Positions 41,776 to 54,097 of a DNA stretch of 64,000 nt are shown here, in pieces (within the stretch, counting starts at the first letter, position 1; the number at the start of each line of letters is the position of its first letter). The translations under genes and the position numbers were made by a program. Source of the DNA: Macrobrachium rosenbergii (taxonomy: Eukaryota; Arthropoda; Malacostraca; Decapoda; Palaemonidae); the NCBI RefSeq assembly GCF_040412425.1, contig NC_089792.1, positions 22,885,699 through 22,949,698 on the forward strand. Direction: 5' to 3'. The notes below the pieces were generated by a model. It searched no databases and was not told where the DNA came from. It was given only the letters and a program-made list of their open reading frames with translations.

Positions 41776-43594
41776 TTGTTTCTCTTTGATGCTAAATGTG
41801 CAATTGGGGGCCACATATTGGTTGTTACCGCCTTTGGACGGAGCCTGAATTGGAAACAGTTTTGATGGAATCACGATCTGTCCTGATTCCAGATTTGTAA
41901 GTTTCGATATTATAATATCTCAGTTATATGAAATAACAAGATTGGTTTTACCACTTACAGTCAGGCAAACTTTGGAAGTCATTAAATTATGTAGTTATGA
42001 TTGTGGGTTTAATTTGAATGCAAAATTCATCACCAGTTGTCGCAAATTTATAAATGGAGTTTTTGAAAATCATTTAGTTCCTAAGGCTTTTCGAATGCCT
42101 GTGCCATAGTTCCGGGTATGTAGACGCTGTTATGGCTATTATAACTGTTGGCGCTAGGTAAATAAACTCTCAGTAATATTGACTGGACAAGTCTCTTCTA
42201 TTAAATTTGCACTAGAAATAAGACATGAACATTTAAGGTGTAAATCCAGTATATACAGAGAAGTTACAAATAATTTATATCATCTGCATTACTTTTCAGT
42301 TAATTTTATCAACATGAAAATATCTGTATTCTCTTCAGTGCTCTGCGAGAATTACCTTTGTCAGCCTTGACTCTGAAAAACGAACTGCAGGACATTAGAA
42401 CTACAGGTATGGACTTATGTTATCCAACTCATATTTTTTTATACTTGTTACAACACAATTGTGAGGACATTTTATACTTGAAGTGAGAAGCCAGAATTAT
42501 CTATGAAAACTCTTTCTTTGCTTTAATGTATCGGCTTTCAGGCTATCAAATCAACGAAATACCACTTAAAGACGTGTGCTTATAAGAAATTGTGCTGCCA
42601 GTGACGATATTGTTTATAAAATCCCAGGTCTGGATTGTGATTTATGTTGTTTGGGCCAAGCAAGTATAAATTCACTTAAGTGCAATATAAAATAAATTTA
42701 CTTGGCCATTTAAGAATATTGCTCCGTCAAATCTCATAGGATCGAATATAATCACAGGTAAAAAAGTGATGAAATCACAAAAGGGGTAGTAAAGCCCAGC
42801 CTTAAGAGACAGATATGGAGGTCAGGGGATACAAAGGAATGGTAGGGCGTAGGGCTTTACTCCGCAACCTGATAAATTATGATGAAAGCGAAAAGTAGAA
42901 GTAGGAGTCTTTTCTGTATTGGTCCTCTGGACTGGGAGAAACTTTTTGGTTAAATGCCCTAGTCTTGCCATTAAGAAGTTAAATGTAATATATTTTCTCC
43001 TAGAATGACATGATGTGAATGGTAACTATGTCTATTTTAAAGCTAGTGATCACTTGTTCACCGTAACCGAAAGTATTTCATGGTTGAATGTCCCAGTCTC
43101 GAGGAGTAAGAACACGTTTCTCTTCATGGCTGAATGAGAATAATAATTATTCTCCTTCAAGGCTGGTTAGATATGTTGTTTGTAAATCCAGTAGTGTATT
43201 TGAGTTCATGGAGGTGAATGACCTGCTCCGTAAATGTAGTGTATTTTTTTTTACAGTTATGAGTATTTGCATTTTTACCAGTTTTATACCATGTTATTTT
43301 TTTTAATGAGCGGGTATGAGAATTTCTGTCACCGTTACTGAAAGAGTCAGTAAAGGAAGTTTTATTCGCAACAGCCAATTGCCAGTCGTTAAGTTCCCAT
43401 CTATCCTTTAATCAGCAATAGCTTGTCAAGATTACAAGGCTGTAACCACTAACCTCTTGAATTTTATCATTAATAAACTCATTTTGCTAACTATTTGCAT
43501 GCCTATGATCAGTAACGTGGAAAATAAAGCTACAAAACTGTATTTGCTAACGCCCAGTTGTTGCTAGCTCCCAAACTGGTTTCCCCGCAGGGGG
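41776..43594. other. mostly unassigned sequence
   Basis: No confident gene. It contains the candidate exon at 42339-42406. Sequence complexity is higher than in the neighbouring repeats. Confidence 0.45.
42339..42406 (+). CDS. candidate internal coding exon
   Basis: Acceptor 'tctgtattctcttcag' and donor 'gtatgg' bound 68 nt. One frame is open and reads ALRELPLSALTLKNELQDIR plus TT, with one spare base at each end. Helical, Leu-rich character. No family recognised, and no neighbouring exon was found with matching phase. Evidence is limited to splice borders and an open frame. Confidence 0.3.
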
Positions 43595-43890
43595 ATAGTG
43601 CCATCAATGCACCGCTGCTGTGCTGTAGACATTACTTAAGGTTCTTTGCAGCGTCCCTTCGGTCCTTGGCTGCAACCCCTTTCATTCCTTTTACTGTGCC
43701 TCCGTTCATATTCTCTTCTTCCACCTTACTTTCCTCAACCCTCTCCTAACAATTGATGTATAGCGCAACTGCGAGATTCTCCTCCTGTTACACCTTGCAA
43801 ACTTTTCTCTCTCAATCTCCATTTCAGCGATGAATGACCTCATATACAGTATAGGTCCTAGTGCTTGACCTTGGCCTAAATTCTATATAT
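43595..43890 (-). mobile_element. family-B SINE-like element
   Basis: Inverted, fairly full copy ('gcagcgtcccttcggtcctt', 'ctctcctaacaattgatgta', 'cagcgatgaatgacctcata'). Confidence 0.8.
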
Positions 43891-43966
43891 TCTGTTCCCA
43901 AATTGGCCAACACTCGCTAATACCCATCTGTAATTGTTGTCTCGTTGATACCAGAATTTGCTCTGT

Positions 43967-44115
43967 TAGTGCAGCAGATTGCTGTAAAAATCGTTCAGAT
44001 AGTGAAACAAGCATGAAATTTGGCACAAACATTCCTAAGACTACGCTCTCTTAGAAAAGGGCGCTGGCCACCTGAAAATCCAAGATGGCAGCTATTTTTC
44101 AAAATGGCCGCCATC
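43967..44115 (+). repeat. left terminal inverted repeat of the CXC element
   Basis: Pairs with 47690-47868. Includes motifs 'ccaagatggca' and 'aaaatggccgccat'. Confidence 0.7.
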
Positions 44116-44589
44116 TATGTTGAGATTCACTGGTTTGGGAGCATCTATTGGATGGAATATGCCAGTTTTTTTTTTTAAACCTCGACTTTTAGGTTATAAA
44201 ATGTTCCATACCACACATTTTATTGAAAACCCTTACTAAATGAATTGTAACCAAGATGGCATACAAAATGGTTGCCATAAAAGTTTTTTTTCTATCCACA
44301 GCGCTAGCAGACATAGAGACCAACTGTTTTTATTTAATGGTATATTCATGTGATCAGACAGTTTAACTAATATGCTATTTTCAACTGAAATAGTAATGGT
44401 ATGGTCACATACAACATTGTGTCTAAGACTGTAACCATAAAAAGAAAAGAAGAGAAATACGGACTAAACGCAACCAATCTATGTATAGGTCTCTCAACCT
44501 ACACCTTTGAAAAATTCGAGGATAAGAAGGTAGGCATAGCATGACACGTTGGATGCTCAAGCTAGATTATCTACTGAAGAGGGCAATAT

Positions 44590-46870
44590 TTATCTAGACT
44601 TCACATTTGCAAGTGCACAGAGCTGTGCAGGAAGACCCAGCTTGTAGCACTTGCACCTTTCCCGACAGCCTGCTTTGCATCCACATTTGGTAAGCTGTTG
44701 GCAACTCTTGGCTAAGGGCGAGTTGGTTGTCCAGAGGACTTGCCATGCTTCACCAGACTTTTGCCATCCCCACTCAGCAGGGTTCTCTGGCTGTGGCTGA
44801 CACTGGGTGGCCTGCCCCCACACACAACCAGCCTGGTACGCAGCACGCTTGGTGTGTTGGAGGAGAGCTCCCCTGGTTGGTGGAATGGCCTCATATGCCC
44901 TTTGTTTTCTGGCAAACATATCAAGTCTAGCCTCATCCACAGTGCCAGCAGTGCTGGATCTTTCATACATAAGTATGACAAACCTCTCCAGGACCTTCAG
45001 GTCACTCTCTTCCACTCTGAGAGGGTAGTGACTCAGTTTGGAGAACACAGTGGAGGCCTCTGGAAAGATGTATCTGGCCAGGGTTCAGAAAATCAGTGAC
45101 ATCCTGCACTTTCTGCATCACGTGTTTGATCGTAGCAACAGAATGAGCCTGATCACGCAGGAGAGGAAGCAATGAAGTTATGGTTACTTCAAATTCTGGG
45201 CTTCTTCATTGAAGGTGATGAGCTGACCACGTCAGATTCACTGCATCATCTATTTCCTGGGTGACTATGACCTTGTCTAGCCACTGATACTCCAGTGCAA
45301 GCTGTGGCCCCAAGATATCTGTGGGTGGCTTTGGTATTGCAGTGTTTGGTGGCACAGGGTTCTTTGTTTGAAAGGAAGCTGGTGAGATGTTTGTGAATGT
45401 GTCCGGCAATTCAGGCACCGACCTCACTTTCTCAGGTGCAAACTTTAGTTGCTGTCTTTCCTGTCCAGTGTTCTCTCCTTGGTGGGGTGCTGAAATATGG
45501 AGATGCTAGTTCCTTGGAAGGAGGTAGTGGCAGTAGTTGCAGATGGGTTGTGGTCGATGTTGTCCATCACTGCAGTGGTGAACAACCCTTTTCGCAGTAC
45601 TGGGGACAGACCACACCCTCCTCCACATATTTGCTAACTGTGGCATCTCCTAACTGTGCAGAGACCTCCAGTACTCTGTCATAAGAGATACTGAGGCCAT
45701 ACTGATGTAGCATTTCAACCAGGTTTCTCTTCCTGGTTTTGGCATAGACTGAGAGTCCCATGTAGACTGGGAATGGTGTTTCTCTGTCTTTGGAGTGTCT
45801 ATGAGTTGTTGCCCTCTTTGTATCGGGAGTAGCAGTTGAACTGCATGAGCTGTGCAATGGCCTGGTCTGACTTTGATGCTCCAAATCGTAACTGTGACTT
45901 GATGTCAGCCCCATGCTCAACCATCCCTACAAACTGGAGCAGGAGAGGAGGCACAGAATTTCGTACACAAGCCTCAGAAAATGTGCCATCAAACCGTGAC
46001 TGATGATCAAGTATAGACTTTCTGAGAATATTTGCTGCTTTAGCAATGATAACTGCCTCTGAAAGATCAGATGATTGAGCAAGTGCTTTTCCCACAACCT
46101 TTTGAAATGCAAGTAATACATCTCTGCCAGATTTATGAGCCTCAAGTTCTGGAATTTCTGCCAGAAGTTTGTCTTTGAGTCTCGTGGAATTTACACTTGG
46201 TGACTCTACACCTAATTGTTCCAGACGTTGTTGGTAGAGGTGGCAAATATCTGCCAGCCGAAATGTGACTGGATCATCTGAACAAAGGTTGTTTTCAACA
46301 ATGTATGTCATCAGTTCTGACAGAACTAGTGGATACACATCTGATTCTGACTCAGTGCTACCTTGGTCTTTCTCAAGGCCTCAGGTAGGACCTTTTTCTG
46401 TTGTAGAGGGCACAAAGACAGGCATGGTGATACTTAAACTCCTGTGCAATGACATCCCCACCAGTCAACTTAGCAAGGAGCTTGCCATCACTAAGTATCT
46501 CTGCACATTCACGCAATTTCAAGTCAAGGCCCTTAGTACTAGCCTGTCTGAGATCAGATGCAGGTGCCACTTTCTCACAGAAAATGCAAACTTCATTGTC
46601 ATGACTGGTTCGGCGCAGTTTTGCGACTAGTCTCAGTGTTGCTGGTCTGGTCATTGGATTGTCGCTTTCTTGCACGGTCCAGTTTAGTGTTGTTAAACAA
46701 CAAGCGACAGTTCACATGGTATTTTGCTGCATTTTTCCTGAGAGTGGCCTCTATGCCATCACCTTCATCCAGCCTTGCTGGATCCATTATCAGTGGCATT
46801 TCATTAATTTCACTGAACATGGGAATGTTCCTTGCCAGCATTGTGTACCCATCATGGTCTAGGACATGAT
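44590..46870 (-). pseudogene. CXC (TSO1-like) domain multicopy protein, broken
   Basis: Minus-strand fragments in successive frames read as one protein. They are NEMPLIMDPARLDEGDGIEA (about 46800), CIFCEKVAPASDLRQASTKG with HHACLCALYNRKR (46600-46380), a 179-codon piece with FRLADICHLYQQRLEQLGVE (46338-45799), RETPFPVYMGLSVYAKTRKR with VVCPQYCEKG (45800-45580), and a C-terminal piece (45048-44590). The last ends in CGCKAGCRERCKC, a CXC-like cysteine cluster that in TSO1/tesmin proteins binds DNA with zinc. I recognise this as an uncharacterised multicopy metazoan family. At least three frameshifts break it, and the central part usual in relatives appears to be missing between about 45100 and 45050. 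Inverted repeats enclose it, suggesting it is carried by a transposon. Confidence 0.72.
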
Positions 46871-47689
46871 GACTTGGAGGTGATGTCAGTGCTCACCTCT
46901 TTTGTCCTTCTGACAAAGACAACACAAACTCCAGTTTGTTTTTCTACTGCTCAATATTGATTGGCATCACATTCTGCCATGATTTCACTTTTGATTAAGG
47001 CCGAGGGGTTATCCTTTACCACCTTAAACAAAGCACACATTCCTGTATGGAATTCAACAAGGTTCGGTCTCCCTACACCTAGCCCGATCATTCATCCAGT
47101 GCCATTTAAGTCCCGTGTGATCTGTACACCATCCGGTAAGTACATGAACCATCATGTACAGCCCCCATACCCTTGGCTCGGCTCTCCCGCGCTGGCACAT
47201 CCTGTCTATTCAGGTGCGGCTATCTAACTATAGCTGGTCTGGGGCTGTTAGAAAGCATTTGGGACACTAAACTAAACTATACTACAACTACTAGTCTAAG
47301 ACTACAGGATTAGTAAAGCTGGATTAGCTGGCACTGAACCCCATGCTGAGTTACACAGCAGTGATGTCACCAGTGTGCCCTGGTTGTGTGCAGACATACA
47401 CTCTTTTACATTTATTAATTTTCCTTCAAAATTGATGAGTTATTCGAAAGAGATGGCCTCATTAGGATCTAAAACCACAGAAACCAAGATCCATGCTTAA
47501 AACGATAATTGTTGAACGGGCATTATTTCTCATTATAATTATTGTTTCTACCTTTTCTTGGCAGCCATATAGCCCCCATATTTAAAGGTAAACTGTACTG
47601 GGAAGCTACAGAAACATAATATTCACAAGAAATAGTATGGAAGAGCTTTACCATATTGCTAGAAGCAAATACATGCCATTCTAGTGAAA
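46871..47689. other. non-coding part of the CXC element
   Basis: Presumed 5' flank of the minus-strand gene. No ORF recognised. Confidence 0.4.
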
Positions 47690-47868
47690 AATTAGCCAAA
47701 ATCTGTCGATACTGGCCGCCATCTTGGAATTTGGCCGCCATATTAAATTTTGCGTGGCCAGCGCCCTTTTCTGATAGAGGGAACTTTAAAGAGCACTTTG
47801 TGCAAAATTTCATGCTTGTTTCACTATCTGAACGATTCTTATGAAATATGCAATTATCTGCTGCACTA
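47690..47868 (-). repeat. right terminal inverted repeat of the CXC element
   Basis: Complement of the left end, with two 'gccgccat' motifs (47716-47751) and 'gtggccagcgcccttttct'. Confidence 0.7.
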
Positions 47869-48003
47869 TGTGACTGGCCACCGTTCCAACAGTTCCACTG
47901 ATTGAACCGTTGGCTTTGACGTCACTTTACTGTCCATCCGGTGGTTCTAGGGTCCTAAATCTTATACAAAAGAATGAGATATTTTTTTTCTCTGCCTGCC
48001 TTT

Positions 48004-48156
48004 GGCTGCGTCCACACGATCGAGCTTTGTTCGACGAACTTCGTTCGGTGTGACGTCAGAAGCGGAGAAACAGCGGGCAAATGCAGAACTCTGCCCGCTT
48101 CTGACGTCACACCGGACAAAGTTCGGCGAACAAAGCTCGATCGTGTGGACGCAGCC
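48004..48156. mobile_element. 153-bp hairpin MITE
   Basis: Near-perfect palindrome: arms 48004-48066 and 48092-48156 pair over about 62 bp with three mismatches. Ends are 'ggctgcgtccacacgatcga' and its complement, flanked on both sides by TTT. The terminal GTCCACAC resembles PIF/Harbinger-type ends, as in the MITEs at 3163 and 37706, but the rest is unrelated. Confidence 0.85.
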
Positions 48157-48540
48157 TTTGTTTTAAGAGTAATAGCGGCTACAAGGGATACTCCTTATGG
48201 CACATAGGAAAGGGTGACACACAGAATCTACAATAACTTTAACTTGATTGATTGATTTCCGGCTTTTGGCCGCCTTAATCTGGTGACGTCATCTCTGATA
48301 ATGATATACAGTACAACTCTTATGACAAGGCTTGTATATACACTTTCTCATTTATACATTTGTATATTTATATATGTACGAATTTTGTCACGTGCATCAG
48401 ATCAGTTTTTTTTATATTCCTAAACCTTGAGCTACAATGTCGCTTAATATAAAATTCACTCAACCTCGGACCAAAAACTGAAGGGGAACTCAGAAGTGAT
48501 AAATGATCCGTCACCAGGTAGATGTTGGATTATAGTAAGA
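48157..48540. other. non-coding spacer
   Basis: Nothing recognised. Confidence 0.45.
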
Positions 48541-48635
<95 letters not shown>

Positions 48636-49615
48636 TAAATATTACCTCTGTTCGCCCTCGTAACATTTGTTTGCAATAATATCAGCCTGATCAAGACAGG
48701 GACAAGCCGTTGTCCGCATTAGGAGCGTCTTCATTTCAAACTTCAACGTCCGTTGGAGAAAGGAATAGGTAGCATTTAGGCATTTAACCCCATAGGAGAA
48801 ATTTCCATATTCAACTTTACGATAGGTGGTGCTAAAGTCCTTTTTCCTTTCTACCTGTCTCTCTTGGCGAATGTTTTTAACAGAGCGTAGATGCCTGAGG
48901 GAACGAATGCATCCCTGTTTGACCCAGGCCGGTCAGCGAACGGGAGAGAGAATCAAGCTTTCGGGGAGACAACACGTCCTGTTGGCCTCTCTGCCCTTTT
49001 GTCTATTATTTTATTAGTGAATGGTGAAGTACGAAATAATACCCGGAACTTCCGATCGTCCATTGTATGCGCAACACACTTCGTCCTAAGGTAAAGTCTG
49101 TGTTTTGTTCAAAACTTCATCCATTCTTTTATCCTCTTTTCTGTATTTCCCAATCTTTCTTTGTTTCATTCTCCAGCCACTACTTAAGGTAATCGCTTGA
49201 TTACGAAGTCTAGATTAAGTCAAATTATTATATTGTTAGCGTTAGCTGAATTGTCCCAGTAAGTCTCGGGGATTTAGGCAAGCAAGTAATTTTTAATACT
49301 CTGGTATTCGTTATGCCTAGCGCTCACTGTTTGGGGAGAACCGTTGTGTTTTTTTTGTATTTAGCTACCATCTTAACAAGTAGAGATTTTTCTGCTACCC
49401 GCAGTTGGTGACGTATCATAAAGTCTTTATTCTGAATCATTCTTTTGTTGGAAGGGTTAATTACCCCTTAACTGGCGACCTTGATTAATTAACATCTGTC
49501 TTTGAGGTTAACTCTTGGCTTCAAGAGACAGGTTACGTAGTATTCTTGGAGCCTGCAGGGCTGTGCACCCATGTAAATTAACTAATAACTCGATCAGCCA
49601 CACACACGTAACATT
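48541..49615 (+). repeat. family-E repeat, copy 1
   Basis: Begins with an (AT)n run (48543-48627), then 'ctgttcgccctcgtaac' and continues to 'cacgtaacatt'. It matches the reverse complement of 61961-62972 over about 900 bp, including 'ctctcttggcgaatgttttt', 'ggccggtcag' and 'ccccttaactggcgaccttg'. Both ends carry TGTTACG or its complement. It may be an LTR-like or otherwise non-autonomous retroelement; no protein is encoded. Confidence 0.8.
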
Positions 49616-50813
49616 ATGACCTTGCCAGGATCTAAAGTAAATTTTAGAGAAAGAATCAGGAGAAAAGGAAATTAATTACATTAATTCCAAAGATAAAAGT
49701 CAGATATTGAATTCCATTTTACTCTTCCAAACAAGGAGCCAGGCATAATAATAAACAATAAGAAGTATAGTGAGAATTAGCGTAGGTAGGCAAGGGTGCA
49801 TCGAAAGCATAGCGAGTCATAATTTATAACGTTGTGAGAAAGGGCATTTTTACCTCGTTCGCATTCGAGTTAAGCCGTTCAGTAACGAACTTAAGACTGA
49901 ATCCATAGAGCCATGCCCATGCCATGTACGCTAAAGTAATTTAGTAATCGCATCGGCAATTCCGATCGTTATTGTTTTCATATAGCGGGAATCATTGAAA
50001 ACACTGTGTCAGTTAAATAGCGAACGAACGGAAATAGTAATTTTACCATAAGATACATTTTTCAGTAACGTAAATTTGGTCCCATCCGAACCACACAAAT
50101 CCATTTCATTGTCCCGTCTAAATCAGTCCTTAAACGGACGTTTTAGCCGTGGAAAATACGATAACAAAAGACAAAAACTTGTTTGGTAATTTCGTTTTCC
50201 ATCCTTAACGTAAAACACTATGCATGATTGGTATATTTAGAGTAAAATAAATCTGGATACCTGCATTTGTTTCGTTCGTTGTTTAGAATTTTGCTAAAAA
50301 GAAAAATACTCACAAGACTGTTGTTTTGAAATTGTTTGAACTAGAGGACTGGCCATTTTAAGTCTTCACGCCAGAGCTTGTTTTTGAAATTTAGGCCTAA
50401 TGGGACTTGGCCGCCATCTTAAGACCTTGTTATTGTGACCCGACTCTGCCTCCAGCCACTTTTGGGTCTACTTTTTTTTGGTGTAGTAGACCCACCTCGC
50501 AATATCTTAGCTAGACAGACTTCGGTAGACAAAACCAAGATATAATTTAGTCAGGGAAAGATAAGCCTTAGCTAGGATTAATACAATAACAAGTTCCTAT
50601 ACAAATACCTGATGCCAAAAAACCATATAAAAAGAATTTTAAATTTTACGCTAAAATCTTGTGACGTCACATCGGCTTCTTTGAGGGTTAGATAGCCCGC
50701 TTCAGGAAGCAAAGACGACGCGGTCCGCATTTTATTTAGAACCATGCCATTAAACGCAATTATAAAATCTTGCTTAATATGAAGTCTCAAGAACGCAAGA
50801 AATAAGCTGATTG

Positions 50814-50852
<39 letters not shown>

Positions 50853-51034
50853 ATTCAAGTAAGCCGCCTTCTCCCTCTCTCTCTCCTTCATTTAAGTAGT
50901 CGTAGTGATAACCTTTCGAGTGTACGCGGACCCGCCTAAAGAAAAGACGGTGATACAGAAATTAAATTACTGGGTAAAGAAATACTTGTCCCACAAAACA
51001 GATGAGGACAAGTTGCTTTTTACAGTGATAATTG
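49616..51034. other. non-coding spacer
   Basis: A CT run at 50816-50849. No gene recognised. Confidence 0.45.
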
Positions 51035-51582
51035 TTACGACTGAGGCCTGGCGCCTCTACCCATATAAATTGAGGCACCTCTGAAAGAAGAGCGGGTTAG
51101 CTGGGACCAGCACTAAAGTACTCCTTTAGAAAAAAAAAAATTACTTTATTTCATTAGTGCTAATAATTTGCTGCACTGGTCATCAAATTGAATTGCTTAC
51201 TTTCTCTCTTTCTCTCTTCTCTTCTTCCTCTCTTACGTTCTCTTCTCTCATTCACTGTTACACTCTGCAGTGGGGTACAGTGCCTTCTTCCTATATAGCC
51301 TGTTGGGTTTCAGTAGAGGGTCTCCTAGAATTACACTGGCACCAGCAGTGCCACCAAGCAAGATATAAGAAAATAACAAATAAAACCAAACAGGGAACAC
51401 AGAAGAGAAATGCTTGGATCTCACCTGCATCAGTGCCTAGACAGCTGAGTGCCACTGCAGAGCTCTGCACACGGCACACCTGTCTGGCTAGTGCCACCTT
51501 TAGGTGGGTGTCATGTCACTGAAGCACATTCTGCCGCTCAAGAGCCATCACCGACTGAAGAGATTTTTTCATCAGGAACCAT
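51035..51582 (+). mobile_element. possible 5' LTR/leader of a gypsy element
   Basis: Starts 'tgttacgactgaggcctgg' and leads into the gag-like frame at 51583. No second LTR is visible, so the boundary is tentative. Confidence 0.35.
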
Positions 51583-52360
51583 GGCAGCAGAAAGAGTTGA
51601 TAAAATTTGGTTGGGACAGCGGCAGGTCTCACCGGCCTCGGAACTTACCACCCGGGTCAAGGAGCAAGTGGACGAATTGGCTAAGCGAGAAGGAAGACAG
51701 ACTCGAGCAGAGGAAGTATGAGAAGAACAGAGTAGCAGCAGTTGAGCGAGAAAGTAGTGAGGCCGAGCAGAGAGGTATGAAGAAGAACTAAGGGCGTATG
51801 AAGCGAGCAGAGGCAACCAGAAGAGGAAAGAGAAGAAAGAAAGACAGCATGAGCTAGCCTGCAATGAAAAGTGAGCTAGCCTTCAAGGAGAAAGAACTCG
51901 AGTTGAAAGAAAGGAAAATGGGAGAATGCCGAAGCCATGGCCAGACAGCAAGCTCAGTCTCATCCAGCCGCATCAACTATTTTGATAATTGCTCCCTTGT
52001 CCGCGATCGAGATCGCAGCCAGAAGCACGGCCGAGGATCGAGGCCTTCGACCACAGCAACAGCGGAGACGGAGCAGCCTACGCCGCTATAGCGGATGAAA
52101 GCCAGCAACGCTCACACCCGCCAGCGAAGTCGGCCCCGATCGGGCATAAACACGTAACCGTTCGCAGCTGGTCGACCCCGCACGACGCCTGAGGATCTGG
52201 CCCCAATTACGCCAGAAGACCCACAACGTGCCTGGGCCCTTGCCGTATATCTTCTTAACGATAAACAGTCCCCCATCACTCTGGGAAAGCTGTCGACGGC
52301 CGATCTCGTGGGAACTTTATTCGCCCTGCTATTCAGTATAAGAGAATAGTACAGCAGTAT
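51583..52360 (+). pseudogene. gypsy-type gag remnant
   Basis: Starts MAAERVDKIWLGQR and continues with ELTTRVKEQVDELAKRE, then in shifted frames Glu/Lys/Arg-rich coiled-coil pieces (ELAFKEKELELKERKMG at about 51870-51920). N-terminal segments of this style occur in gag proteins of Ty3/gypsy elements of arthropods (Mag-type). Frame changes near 51715 and several stops show it is inactive. Downstream sequence ending near 52350 has no RT. Confidence 0.55.
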
Positions 52361-52379
52361 ATACAAAATAGATTAGACA

Positions 52380-52665
52380 GATCATGTAGACATAATGCAT
52401 ATGCCCCTTCAACCTTAGGGTCTTTAATCCAAACAAAAGAACACACATATATGTATTTATATTTCCCTTTACAACATTAGGGCTCTCTAATCAAACAAAG
52501 AGAAATGCTTATCAATAGTATTAATAAGATATAGTCCACCGCAACAATACATGGACATAAAATAACTGGGATTAAATACAGCAGAACAAATCAAAATAAT
52601 AATAATATGTACACATTTACCTTGCCCTTTATATCAGGGTCTTTAATCCAAATCAGCGGAGTAAA
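52380..52665 (+). repeat. three spaced copies of a 'tagggtctttaatccaaa' motif
   Basis: Similar segments at about 52407-52435, 52465-52500 and 52620-52652 each contain a CCTT...AGGG(T/C)TCT(T/C)TAATC core. Degenerate tandem repeat, interrupted. Confidence 0.55.
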
Positions 52666-52669
52666 TTAA

Positions 52670-54093
52670 CCCTTAAACGCAGAGCCTCTATTTACAAAAA
52701 CGTCTCCCATATGCCGGCGCGTCGTGAGTTAGCGCCAAAGCGGAAAAAAAGTTTTTCAAAAAAATCACAGCACGCTTAGTTTTTAAGATTAAGAGTTCAT
52801 TTTTGGCTCATTTTTGTCATTGCCAGAAGTTTAGTATGCAACCATCAGAAATGGAAAAAATATCATTATCATATATAAATATTGAAATATATGACAGCAC
52901 AAAAAAAATTTTTCATATATAATTTTATACAAATCGCGCTGTGAGCAAAACGGTTAAAGCTAACGGGCTATTTTGTTTTTCTTTGTATTGTACACTAAAT
53001 TGCGATGATTTTGGTATATAACAAATTGTAAAACGATCAAAGCAACACAGAGAAAATATTATCACAAAATGATGCATGAATTAAGTAACGCCCAGACGTA
53101 AAAAAATGTTTTTTCAAAAATTCACCATAAATCGAAATATTGTGCTAGAGACTTCCCGTTTGTTGAAAAATGAAGCTAATTGATTGAATATTACTAGACT
53201 GTAAGTGTTTTAGCTTACAATTGCAGTTTCCGACCATTTCGGTCGAGTTAAAGTTGACCGAAAAGTCGAATTTTTCTATTTATCGTGATTTATATGAAAA
53301 TATTTCAAAACTGATAAAAGCTACAACCATGAGTTATTTTCTGTTGTATTTTACATGAAATTGCACACATTTCCATATATAAAACTTTATGTAACGACTA
53401 ATATAAAACGAAGCAAACATTATGACAACATGACGAAAGAATTTCTGGCGCGGACGTAAGGAAAAAGTTTTTTTTCAAAATTCACCATAAATTGAAATAT
53501 TGTGCTAGAGACTTCCAATTTGTTGGAAAATGAAGGTAAATGATTGAATATTACTAGAATGTAAGAGTTGTAGCTTACAATTGCGTTTTTACCATTTCGG
53601 TCAAGTCAAAGTTGACCAAAGGTTGAAATTTTGGCAGTTATCGTGGTTTATATGAAAATATTTCCAAACTGATAAAAGCTACAACCATGGGTTGTATTTT
53701 GCTGTATTTTACATGAAATTGCACATTTTCATATATAAAACTTTATGTAACGGCTAATATAGAACAGTGCAAAAATTACGACAAAATGACAAATGAATTT
53801 CTGAAATTTTTCGCAGAGTTACTGCGCTGGGTGTAAGAAAAAGTTTTTTCAAAAATTCACCATAAATCGAAATATTGTGCTAGAGACTTCCAATTTGTTG
53901 TAAAATGAAGGTACATGATTGAATATTACTAGAATGTAAGAGTTTTAGCTTACAATTGCGTTTTTTCGACCATTTCGGTCGAGTCAAAGTTGACCGAAGG
54001 TTGAAATTTTTATAGTCGACGACGGTGTCGTCCACTTGGCACCCAACAGACAATTTTAGTCGACGTATGATACATCCAGTAGGCGTTTAAGGG
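52670..54093 (+). mobile_element. piggyBac-like non-autonomous element
   Basis: 1424-bp element with ends 'cccttaaacgc' and 'gcgtttaaggg' in perfect inversion, flanked by TTAA at 52666-52669 and 54094-54097. TTAA duplication with CCC-starting ends is the hallmark of the piggyBac superfamily. No transposase ORF is present. The interior is built of about three tandem units of 360-376 bp. Confidence 0.87.
53100..54010 (+). repeat. ~360-bp tandem repeat inside the piggyBac-like element
   Basis: 'ttcaccataaat' and 'gaaatattgtgctagagact' recur near 53121, 53481 and 53857, and 'aagctacaaccatg' near 53315 and 53678. Three units, the last incomplete. Confidence 0.85.
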
Positions 54094-54097
54094 TTAA

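Larger units (their letters stand above)
43967..47868. mobile_element. TIR-bounded element carrying a CXC-domain gene
   Basis: Left end 'tagtgcagcagattgctg' and right end (complement of 47868 backwards, 'tagtgcagcagataattgca') match, as do 'atcgttcagatagtgaaaca', 'agcatgaaattt' and 'gaaaagggcgctggccac' further in. The similarity fades after 100-150 bp. Between them, on the minus strand, lies a broken gene for a CXC-domain protein. The base triplet TGT flanks both ends and may be a target duplication. Superfamily not identified. Confidence 0.65.
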
